DNA from: Firmicutes bacterium UBA4916
GTDB taxonomy: Bacteria > Bacillota > Clostridia > Tissierellales > Tepidimicrobiaceae
Length of the DNA stretch: 12,227 nt
Direction of reading: 5' to 3'
Assembly (NCBI GenBank): GCA_002398845.1
Contig: DHBY01000055.1
Coordinates: forward strand, 1-12,227
Shown here: positions 5,826 to 12,227 of the stretch, in pieces
How the letters are laid out: every line of letters begins with the position of its first letter
Numbering within the stretch: the stretch's first letter is position 1
The notes under the pieces: generated by a model
Seen by the model: only the letters and a program-made list of their open reading frames with translations
What the model was told of the DNA's origin: nothing
The model's database searches: none
Made by a program: the position numbers and the translations under genes

Positions 5826-5877
5826 ATATCTAAAACCATCCTTTCAAATTAATACAAATTTATTTACTTTTTTAGCT

Positions 5878-5906
5878 ATAATACATACACTATGCTTAGT
5901 ATACAA
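5878..5906 (-). promoter_or_regulatory. Possible sigma-A promoter before the radical SAM gene
   Basis: The minus strand has TTGTAT (5906-5901), 17 bases, then TATTAT (5883-5878): a weak -35 with a good -10 at ideal spacing. The spacer holds a small dyad, ACTA-AGCA-TAGT. It lies in the only sizeable gap of the glycosylation operon (5826-5931) and could give the radical SAM gene separate expression. In DNA this AT-rich such matches arise easily. Confidence 0.3.
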
Positions 5907-5931
5907 ACTCTTTAATTTCTATAATCCAAAC

Positions 5932-6465
5932 TTATATTATTAGATCATCTTTTAATAAAGATAAAATATAAGAATTCCACCACTTTCCATCATAGAAATA
6001 ATTTTGCCTTAATATTCCATCTACTTTAAATCCCATTGATTCATATAATTCTTTCTTTTTATCATCAAATTCATATATTTCAGTCCAAATTTTATTTAAA
6101 TTCAATTCCTTAAAAGCATAATTAAAAAGAAGTTTACATGCTTCTAATGCGTAACCTTTATTATCTATATATTCATTGTTCCAACCTATATATAGGGATA
6201 AATCTGCATACCTATGTATCCAGTTTATATAGCATAATCCGCAGCATCCTAATAATTGATTGTTTTCTATGCCCTTAATGGAAAACATTATTGTAGAATT
6301 ATCATTCACTACTTTATCTTCATACCATTTTTTTTGCATATCTGAATTAATTTCTCTATATTCTCTAAAATATTTTCTAAAATCAGGTCTATTTCTCCAA
6401 TCCATAAAATAGGGTAAATCTTCTTTCTCAATTGCTTTTAAATAAACCTTTTCTCCCTTAATCAT
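5932..6465 (-). CDS. GNAT-family N-acetyltransferase (PseH/RimJ-like)
   Basis: This 177-residue acetyltransferase has the RimJ/RimL-like GNAT layout. The N-terminus (KGEKVYLKAIEKEDLPYFMD) is followed by a WRNRPDFRKYF helix. The acetyl-CoA binding segment is near residues 94-115 (YIGWNNEYIDNKGYALEA), where the usual R/QxxGxG loop appears as IDNKGYA. The terminal motif is LNKIWTEIYEFDDKKKELYE, then SMGFKVDG. In nonulosonic acid clusters such enzymes (PseH, LegH) acetylate the 4-amino group of the UDP-6-deoxy-amino sugar before condensation, which is the likely role here. Its ATG overlaps the stop of the synthase gene by one base (TAATG), tying the two together. Substrate specificity cannot be read from the sequence. 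Confidence 0.83.
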   Translation of the reverse strand: MIKGEKVYLKAIEKEDLPYFMDWRNRPDFRKYFREYREINSDMQKKWYEDKVVNDNSTIMFSIKGIENNQLLGCCGLCYINWIHRYADLSLYIGWNNEYIDNKGYALEACKLLFNYAFKELNLNKIWTEIYEFDDKKKELYESMGFKVDGILRQNYFYDGKWWNSYILSLLKDDLII

Positions 6466-7541
6466 TATTTAAAATCACTCCACTTTGCATAATTATCACT
6501 CTGTACATCTTTTAAAATTGTTTTACCTATAATTTTATCTATTTCGTATGGTAGTATACCATCTTGTTTTATAGGCCTTAATGGAAATAAATCATCCCTA
6601 GTAATCACATGCCCAGCTTTTAAATCTTTTCTATAATGCAGTGATCTCCTTTGAACTATAGCTGTTTGTTGCTCATTTTTTTCTATCCTTTTTACTCCAT
6701 CTCCTAAAGATAAATATAATTCATTAGCTGCCTTCACCATTTCCTTCCATGTGGTTGGATTCATAGAAAACTTATGATCTGGTCCGACTCTATCATTATC
6801 ATCAGTAAAATGTTTTTCTATTACAGTAGCTCCAAAAGTTATAGCACCTAATACTGTAGAGTATCCTAAGGTATGGTCTGATAAACCTAATATTATATTA
6901 GGATACATTTTCCTGTACACATTTAATACATTTAAATTTATATATTTAAAGTTTTCTTTGCTTGCTGTATAATTTGTGTTGCATTGCATTAAAACAACGT
7001 CTCTATTAATATCTCCTATTTCATCCATAGCTCTTTTTACATCATCTAAATCAGATGCTCCCGTAGCTAACAACACAGGTTTGCCTTTATTTGCTATATA
7101 TTTTAGTATTTCACTCCACGTTATATCTCCTGAGCCTATCTTATAAGCATTTACATAAGGCTCAACTAAATCTACAGAATCAAAATCATATGGACTAGTC
7201 ATGTATTCTATTCCTACTTCATCACATTTTTCTCTTAAACGTCTTGTCCATCCTTCAGGAATACTTGCATCTTCATAAACATCATAAACTGATTTCTTCC
7301 AACTTGCTTGATGTGACAATTGACCTCCTAATGTATCAAATCCTTTTCTACTTACTATTTTATTCGCACTAAAATTTTGAAATTTAGCTACATCCGCTCC
7401 AGATTCTTTTGCTAATTCTATTAATTTAAAAGCCCTATCAATTGAACCATCATGATTAGCAGCAATGTCTGCAATAAAATAGGGTTTACCACCTTTTTCT
7501 ATGATTCTGTCACCTATCCTAATTTTAGAATTAAAACTCAT
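6465..7541 (-). CDS. neuB: NeuB/PseI-family nonulosonic acid synthase
   Basis: This 358-residue synthase condenses phosphoenolpyruvate with a 6-carbon amino sugar to give a 9-carbon sialic-acid-like sugar. The (beta/alpha)8 barrel shows IADIAANHDGS (23-33), VAKFQNF (51-57), YKIGSGD (133-139), LLATGAS (157-163), LSDHT (220-224) and IEKHFT (241-246). H223 and H244 correspond to the two metal-binding histidines known in bacterial NeuB, and GPDH (253-256) follows. The C-terminal antifreeze-like SAF domain covers about 295-355 (RRSLHYRKDLKAGHVI). Length and both domains are complete. With a PseB-type dehydratase upstream the product is more likely pseudaminic or legionaminic acid than sialic acid, but motifs alone do not decide. 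The gene starts 2 bases after the SDR stop, with its GAGG inside that gene, so the pair is coupled. Confidence 0.9.
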   Translation of the reverse strand: MSFNSKIRIGDRIIEKGGKPYFIADIAANHDGSIDRAFKLIELAKESGADVAKFQNFSANKIVSRKGFDTLGGQLSHQASWKKSVYDVYEDASIPEGWTRRLREKCDEVGIEYMTSPYDFDSVDLVEPYVNAYKIGSGDITWSEILKYIANKGKPVLLATGASDLDDVKRAMDEIGDINRDVVLMQCNTNYTASKENFKYINLNVLNVYRKMYPNIILGLSDHTLGYSTVLGAITFGATVIEKHFTDDNDRVGPDHKFSMNPTTWKEMVKAANELYLSLGDGVKRIEKNEQQTAIVQRRSLHYRKDLKAGHVITRDDLFPLRPIKQDGILPYEIDKIIGKTILKDVQSDNYAKWSDFK

Positions 7542-7543
7542 AG

Positions 7544-8449
7544 TTAAAATTCCTCCTTATTACTAAAAAAATTATCATAATCATTTCTTAATTTCATTAT
7601 TCCTTCATCTATACTGGGAACTTCTTTAAATACATCTTGAAACTTTTTTAGGTTTAAAGTTGTATTTCTAGGTCTCATCGCAGCAAAATTAATATCCTCT
7701 ATAGATTTAGGTATTATTAAACTTTTAGTTATATTAAATACTTTCGCCACCTTTACAAGAAATTGGTATTTACTTATATATTCCTTACTACCAACATTTA
7801 AAATTCCTGAGATGTTATTTGCAATAATAGTCTCTTTTATTATCTTTGCTAATTGGCTTACATATATGGGGTTAAAATACACATCAGTGAAACCATTAAT
7901 TTCGTTGTTTAATAATAAATTATCTAGCGCCCATTCCACAAGTGAGTTTTTTTTCTCCAAATGAAAACCATATATATTGGTCCTTATAATTAATGCTTTA
8001 GAATTAGTATTTAAACTTATTTTTTCACCTTTTAATTTTGTAGCTGCATAATAATTCAATGGATTTGTCTTATCCTCTTCAGAATAATTACCTTTTTGAC
8101 CATCAAAAACAGAATCTGTTGATATATATATATATCTAGAATTAAATTTTGCCAAAGTGCGAGTAGCATCTACATGTAATTTATATGTATATCCTTTATT
8201 ATCATTGCAATCATCTACATTAGTATTGGCAGCACAGTGTATTATTATATCTGGCTTAATTTGCTTTAAAATTTTTAATAATTGATTATTATCTGTAATA
8301 TCTGTAATAACTCTATTATAATTATTTATTTTTCCATTAATTCTTCTACTAATTCCATATACTTCAAACCTATTATCATCTTTGAAAACGTTAATAATGT
8401 TTGTTCCTAACATACCAGTAGCACCAGTAATAAGTATCCTTTGTTTCAA
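7544..8449 (-). CDS. RmlD-like SDR (NDP-4-dehydro-6-deoxysugar reductase family)
   Basis: This 301-residue extended SDR resembles dTDP-4-dehydrorhamnose reductase (RmlD/RfbD). It has a nucleotide-binding TGATGMLG (8-15), IIIHCAANTNVDDC (68-81), STDSVFDG (110-117) and the catalytic Y134xxxK138 in YYAATK. The protein probably reduces or epimerises a 4-keto sugar nucleotide from the dehydratase. This family is not part of the textbook pseudaminic pathway, so it may build a variant or a second sugar. It starts with TTG (8449), six bases after a GGGGGG tract, the only plausible start since the Rossmann motif follows at once. The spacing is 14 bases to the cytidylyltransferase gene and 2 bases to the synthase gene. 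Confidence 0.82.
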   Translation of the reverse strand: MKQRILITGATGMLGTNIINVFKDDNRFEVYGISRRINGKINNYNRVITDITDNNQLLKILKQIKPDIIIHCAANTNVDDCNDNKGYTYKLHVDATRTLAKFNSRYIYISTDSVFDGQKGNYSEEDKTNPLNYYAATKLKGEKISLNTNSKALIIRTNIYGFHLEKKNSLVEWALDNLLLNNEINGFTDVYFNPIYVSQLAKIIKETIIANNISGILNVGSKEYISKYQFLVKVAKVFNITKSLIIPKSIEDINFAAMRPRNTTLNLKKFQDVFKEVPSIDEGIMKLRNDYDNFFSNKEEF

Positions 8450-8463
8450 CTACTTCCCCCCCA

Positions 8464-9210
8464 CTATTCTCCCAACTTTTTCTGCTGTACATGTTCATTT
8501 ATCTTTATTAAATTAGGATTTTCGTTTATAAATTTTAATACGTCATTGAAAGAAAATAATTTATCTTCATTATACAAATGATTATAAATTATACTTATTA
8601 ATTTATAATCATCTTCAGTATCCAAAGTCCATCTATAATTAGAATAATCATTTTCATTTTTATATTGAGCTATTCTACATTTATCTGTATTTTGATAAAT
8701 GTATGGAGTAACATGCTCCCTCTCATATTGCTTCTGAGCTTCATTATAACTTTTTTCTAGAGCCTCAAAACTAAATACTTCTGTATCCAACCCTCTAGGA
8801 TAAGTTCTCTCAACAGTATTACTTACATAATCATATTTATCTAAATTATCTAAGTAATATTTAATAATTTTATCACTTATATCAGAATCTATTAAAGGGC
8901 AATCACTAGTTATCCTTACTATAACATCTGCTTTATATTCTTTAGCAGCAAAATAATATCTAGATAAAACATCTTCGGAAGAACCCCTAAAGCAATCAAT
9001 ACCTAATTCTGTTACTAATTCTTCAATTTTATTATCTTCATCTAATGTTGTAGTTGCTATTACTATTTTATTTAAATTTTTAATTTGTCTTAATCTATCA
9101 ATATCATGTTCTAAAACAGCTTTACCGCAAATTTTTTTTAAAACCTTTCCAGGTAATCTAGTAGAACCTACTCTTGCTTGAACAATACAAACTACATTCA
9201 CTTTTTTCAC
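8464..9210 (-). CDS. SpsF-type cytidylyltransferase (CMP-nonulosonate synthetase-like)
   Basis: This 248-residue nucleotidyltransferase has the CMP-sugar synthetase fold. The N-terminal loop QARVGSTRLPGKVL (11-24) binds the nucleotide. RGSSEDVLSRY (75-85) and RITSDCPLID (99-108) hold the acidic, metal-binding residues. Members are annotated as spore coat polysaccharide protein SpsF. Next to a NeuB-family synthase the likely reaction is CTP-dependent activation of the nonulosonic acid to its CMP form, the donor used by Maf. The start is uncertain: the GTG at 9210 lies only 2 bases from AAAGGG, whereas the GTG at 9201 (giving MNVVCIVQAR) is 11 bases away and fits the family's usual N-terminus better. 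Confidence 0.85.
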   Translation of the reverse strand: MKKVNVVCIVQARVGSTRLPGKVLKKICGKAVLEHDIDRLRQIKNLNKIVIATTTLDEDNKIEELVTELGIDCFRGSSEDVLSRYYFAAKEYKADVIVRITSDCPLIDSDISDKIIKYYLDNLDKYDYVSNTVERTYPRGLDTEVFSFEALEKSYNEAQKQYEREHVTPYIYQNTDKCRIAQYKNENDYSNYRWTLDTEDDYKLISIIYNHLYNEDKLFSFNDVLKFINENPNLIKINEHVQQKKLGE

Positions 9211-9251
9211 ATCCCTTTAAGCTTTTATTAATTCTGTACCAACCACCTACT

Positions 9252-10295
9252 CTAATATTCTCTAGTCACTGCCACTTCTTCAACATAATCTTTTACAAAA
9301 GGCATCATGTTTAATTGTATCAATAAACCTCTTAACTCATCTACTCCTAACCATTCTGTATTCGTTCCTGAATTGTACTCGAATCCTTCTTTTATAAGCT
9401 TACCACCAGGTGTAAAATACCTTTCAGAACTCCACCAATCAAAGTGTGGATATATTATATAATGTTTTTCATATTCATAAGTAGTTCTTGAATCATCTTT
9501 GGTTATCATTACTTCATGTAGCTTTTCACCTTCTCTTATGCCTACTTCTCTAAGTTTCATATTTGGAGACATAACTTTAGCTAAATCTGTTATTTTAAAT
9601 GATGGTATTTTAGATATATAAGTTTCTCCACCCTTTGCTTCTTCCAATGCTTTAAATACCAATTCTACACCTTGTTCTAATGTTATCCAAAATCTTGTCA
9701 TACGAAAATCTGTTATAGGTAGTTCTTTTTCTCCATCTTCTACAAGTTGTTTAAAAAATGGTATTACTGAACCTCTGCTGCCAGCCACATTTCCATATCT
9801 AACCACTGCAAATCTCGTACCTTTCCCACCAGAATATGCATTTGCAGAAATAAAAAGTTTATCTGATACTAACTTCGTACCTCCATATAAATTTATAGGA
9901 TTTACAGCTTTGTCCGTAGATAACGCAACTACTTTTTTCACTCCTTTATCCAATGCTGCATCTATTACATTTTGAGCTCCATGAATATTAGTCTTTATAG
10001 CTTCAAATGGATTGTATTCACAAGCTGGTACTTGTTTCATAGCTGCAGCATGTATGACATAATCCACTCCATCAAAAGCTCTATATAATCTTTCTTTATC
10101 TCTAACATCACCTATAAAAAATCTCAAATCTTTTTCATGAGCTTTAAATTCTTTTCTCATTAAATCTTGCTTAAATTCATCCCTAGAATATATAATTACC
10201 TTTTTAGGTTTGTATTGCCTAAAAACCATTTCAACAAATTTATGTCCAAAAGAACCTGTTCCACCTGTAATTAGTATTGTTTTATCATTTAGCAT
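9252..10295 (-). CDS. pseB: PseB-type UDP-N-acetylglucosamine 4,6-dehydratase
   Basis: This 347-residue SDR-type dehydratase (numbered from ATG 10301) has NAD-binding TGGTGSFG (12-19), FFIGDVRDKERL (61-72), HAAAMKQVP (84-92) and TNIHGAQNVIDAA (104-116). The catalytic group STDKA (128-132) with Y139xxxK143 in LYGGTK corresponds to the Asp-Lys-Tyr set of inverting UDP-GlcNAc dehydratases (PseB/FlaA1). It converts UDP-GlcNAc to a UDP-4-keto-6-deoxy sugar, the committed first step of pseudaminic-type sugar synthesis for flagellin modification. An ATG two codons earlier (10301) directly abuts the GAGGG ribosome binding site and is unlikely to be used; the ATG at 10295, six bases away, is preferred and gives MLNDKTILITGG. 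It follows the Maf gene by about 20 bases and is complete. Confidence 0.88.
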   Translation of the reverse strand: MLNDKTILITGGTGSFGHKFVEMVFRQYKPKKVIIYSRDEFKQDLMRKEFKAHEKDLRFFIGDVRDKERLYRAFDGVDYVIHAAAMKQVPACEYNPFEAIKTNIHGAQNVIDAALDKGVKKVVALSTDKAVNPINLYGGTKLVSDKLFISANAYSGGKGTRFAVVRYGNVAGSRGSVIPFFKQLVEDGEKELPITDFRMTRFWITLEQGVELVFKALEEAKGGETYISKIPSFKITDLAKVMSPNMKLREVGIREGEKLHEVMITKDDSRTTYEYEKHYIIYPHFDWWSSERYFTPGGKLIKEGFEYNSGTNTEWLGVDELRGLLIQLNMMPFVKDYVEEVAVTREY

Positions 10296-10318
10296 CTTCA
10301 TCCCTCACAATATATTGT

Positions 10319-12166
10319 TTAATATATTATTTCTTCCTTCATTTCCTCATATATAGGCTCAATCATTTCTATATCTTTATTACATAATTCAATAAAATTT
10401 TTAAAACTATCTACTATTCTCAATCCTTTTGTCAATGGATTTTTCTCTGCATTTAGGGTATCTATACTGTTTACAAGAATTTTATAGTTAACTCTATTCA
10501 TAGGCAATATAAAAGTTTTAAAGAAATCATTGTTTTCAATCTTCGTTGTTACTTCATCTAATTTAACATACATCTTCTCAGCTTGGTTGAAGTTTTTGTT
10601 TTTAATTAACATAAGTATTTTACCTAATGCGGAATAGTAATCTTTTACAAGTTTCTTAGTTTCATCATATGCCTTGTCCATTTTTTCAAGCTGTGATTTT
10701 AAATATTCTCTGTCATAATTAGTTTTATTTCCTTCAAGCCAATTGTATAATACTACTTTCTCTTTCAAATATTTATCCATCACTTCTTCAAGTTCCATGA
10801 AAGTTGTTCCTTCTATATTAGCCCCGCCTTTGGTAGTATTTATGACTTCTAAATTTGGAAATCCTTTTATATAAAGTTCCATCTGATTCCTCATGTTATT
10901 AAATCCCTCATTAGTGAGAACTTCATTCCCATATACATCTTTAACCCATATACCATTTTTCATCTCTTGTTCTGTAACTAAACTACTATAGTATACACCT
11001 TCCGAATGACGTTCTTTTCCTCTGTACGCAAAGTTCTGCCCTACTAAAATTATAGGGCTAAATCCCAATGTGTACAACAACTGTAAAGTAACCACAGCTA
11101 TAGAAGGAGCATCTAGAACTATATCTAGTCTATCACTTTCTTCAGTTTTCAAAAAATAATTTGAAACTGTATCCTGACTTGTAATCATATGATATTTTTC
11201 TCCGGGATACCCTAAAAGAGTTTCGTAACCAATTGATGAACCAAATACCATAGGAATATCTTTAATTCCCTTTTCTTTTACTTTTGCAAATACTTTCTGG
11301 TTGTTTTCTGTTGGATCATATGTGGTCGCTGCATCTGGATATATATCATGATATATTAGAGTATTTATAGCTGAACCAACACTAAATATATAAGCCAATC
11401 CTTTTTCTTTTATATACTTTATATTTTCAATTTCTTCATTTAATGAAGGACCTGCAGCTACAAGTATAGCAGGCTTATCCTTAAATTCACCTTTTTTCTC
11501 TATAATGACATTTGGAGTAGAAAGCACCTCTTTGAAATTTTTCATACTATTTATTATCCATCTTTTTTGAAATGCATAATCCGTATGAATTCCACTTCTT
11601 TTATCTTTTATAATTTTTTTAAATAATTCCAGAAATTTTTTATACTCATCAGGAAATATTTGTTTATGTATAGGCAATTCTACTATTTGAACATCTCTTC
11701 TATTTTTGTCTATAAACTTACCTAAATAATTTGCTATTTCCTCTTCATCTAATCCTACTATTATATCCATTAAATTTTTTGAAGGTAATTCTTTAAGTGA
11801 CTTGTTAGATAAATATGCATACAAAACTTCAGGTATTGGCTCATATATATAGTAGTTGACATTTGGATACTTTTTTAAAAATGCATCTATGTGATAGCCT
11901 AGTCCCGTTCCATAAAAAATGACATTGGTTCTCTTTTCTATATTTTCATATTCATCTACTATAGCTTCTGCTTCCCTAAAGGGATTATATTTGCTATGCA
12001 TATACATGTTTTTCCCATCTTTGTTTATTGACAGGGTTTTAAATCCTTTTTTAGTTTCTTCTACTTTTATATAATTTGAATCTAAATTGTCATCGTAATC
12101 TTTAATCTTGTCCCAAGTTTTTGGATATCTAGATTTTAATATATTTATATTATCAACTAAAATCAC
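10319..12166 (-). CDS. Maf/DUF115 motility-associated glycosyltransferase
   Basis: This 615-residue protein is of the motility accessory factor family (DUF115, 6-hydroxymethylpterin pyrophosphokinase MptE-like). An N-terminal region has NVIFYGTGLGYH (81-92) and YYIYEPIPEV (105-114). The central catalytic-like domain begins AILVAAGPSLNEEI (233-246) and continues FSVGSAINTL (261-270), DAATTYDP (278-285) and LVGQNFAYRGKERH (374-387). A charged helical C-terminal region fills the last 150 residues. Maf proteins attach CMP-activated nonulosonic acids to Ser/Thr of flagellin in the cytoplasm before export, fitting its place at the head of this cluster. The GTG start is preceded by GGAGG at 9 bases and overlaps the preceding gene by 14 bases. 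Confidence 0.87.
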   Translation of the reverse strand: MILVDNINILKSRYPKTWDKIKDYDDNLDSNYIKVEETKKGFKTLSINKDGKNMYMHSKYNPFREAEAIVDEYENIEKRTNVIFYGTGLGYHIDAFLKKYPNVNYYIYEPIPEVLYAYLSNKSLKELPSKNLMDIIVGLDEEEIANYLGKFIDKNRRDVQIVELPIHKQIFPDEYKKFLELFKKIIKDKRSGIHTDYAFQKRWIINSMKNFKEVLSTPNVIIEKKGEFKDKPAILVAAGPSLNEEIENIKYIKEKGLAYIFSVGSAINTLIYHDIYPDAATTYDPTENNQKVFAKVKEKGIKDIPMVFGSSIGYETLLGYPGEKYHMITSQDTVSNYFLKTEESDRLDIVLDAPSIAVVTLQLLYTLGFSPIILVGQNFAYRGKERHSEGVYYSSLVTEQEMKNGIWVKDVYGNEVLTNEGFNNMRNQMELYIKGFPNLEVINTTKGGANIEGTTFMELEEVMDKYLKEKVVLYNWLEGNKTNYDREYLKSQLEKMDKAYDETKKLVKDYYSALGKILMLIKNKNFNQAEKMYVKLDEVTTKIENNDFFKTFILPMNRVNYKILVNSIDTLNAEKNPLTKGLRIVDSFKNFIELCNKDIEMIEPIYEEMKEEIIY

Positions 12167-12227
12167 TTGAATTTGCCTCCCTATCTACCAATTCATTCAA
12201 TTTATTGAGCATCTCCTTAAATAAAGG
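12153..12227 (-). CDS. C-terminal end of an unidentified upstream gene
   Basis: The last 24 codons of a frame entering from the right edge read KEMLNKLNELVDREANSSD near their end and stop with TGA at 12155-12153. It is the only open frame of the three on this strand. It contains the ribosome binding site of the Maf gene and overlaps its first 14 bases, the arrangement of an operon neighbour. The helical, charged tail is not enough to name the protein; a second Maf or glycosyltransferase gene would be usual here. Confidence 0.55.
   Translation of the reverse strand, partial: PLFKEMLNKLNELVDREANSSDFS

Noticed and set aside
1..12227. CRISPR arrays, tRNA or rRNA genes
   Set aside because: No regularly spaced direct repeats and no tRNA- or rRNA-like conserved stretches were seen on either strand.

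Overview
The window is AT-rich, strongly biased to AT-ending codons, and carries strong GGAGG-type ribosome binding sites with several GTG/TTG starts. Together with the gene content this suggests a motile, low-GC Firmicute, most likely a Clostridium or close relative. That is inference from style and gene families, not from a marker gene. Every supported gene is on the minus strand, so transcription runs from high to low coordinates.

Region A (about 12.2 kb down to 5.9 kb) is a compact nonulosonic-acid / flagellin-glycosylation operon. In transcription order it holds the tail of an unknown upstream gene, a Maf/DUF115 motility-associated glycosyltransferase, a PseB-type UDP-GlcNAc 4,6-dehydratase, an SpsF-type cytidylyltransferase, an RmlD-like SDR reductase, a NeuB/PseI-family synthase and a GNAT N-acetyltransferase. 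Neighbours overlap or lie within about 45 bp. The expected logic is: dehydrate an activated amino sugar, modify and acetylate it, condense it with phosphoenolpyruvate, activate it with CTP, and attach it to flagellin through Maf. An intact aminotransferase and a UDP-sugar hydrolase are not visible here.

Region B (about 5.85 kb down to 3.6 kb) is decaying. It holds a radical SAM/SPASM gene with an in-frame amber codon just before its iron-sulfur cysteines. Next is a chimeric remnant in which the SPASM tail of a second radical SAM protein runs in frame into the middle of a DegT-type aminotransferase. An IS66-family insertion then cuts that aminotransferase off; the element is itself internally deleted and has a nonsense codon in tnpA. 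A short palindrome made of two IS66-end-like arms lies nearby. Two tandem GC-rich hairpins, one a good terminator, close the region.

Region C (about 3.55 kb down to 0.27 kb) is an unrelated, apparently intact accessory operon. It encodes a small TerB-like protein, a 439-residue multi-helix membrane protein with conserved-looking His/Asp motifs, an 83-residue YkgJ-type cysteine-cluster protein and a 341-residue protein with a long Gly/Ala-rich membrane segment between coiled coils. A sequence resembling a motility sigma-D promoter lies upstream. I recognise no characterised system with this composition; it is the best candidate here for something undescribed. At the far left edge the first codons of another minus-strand gene appear, behind two dyad-symmetric sites.
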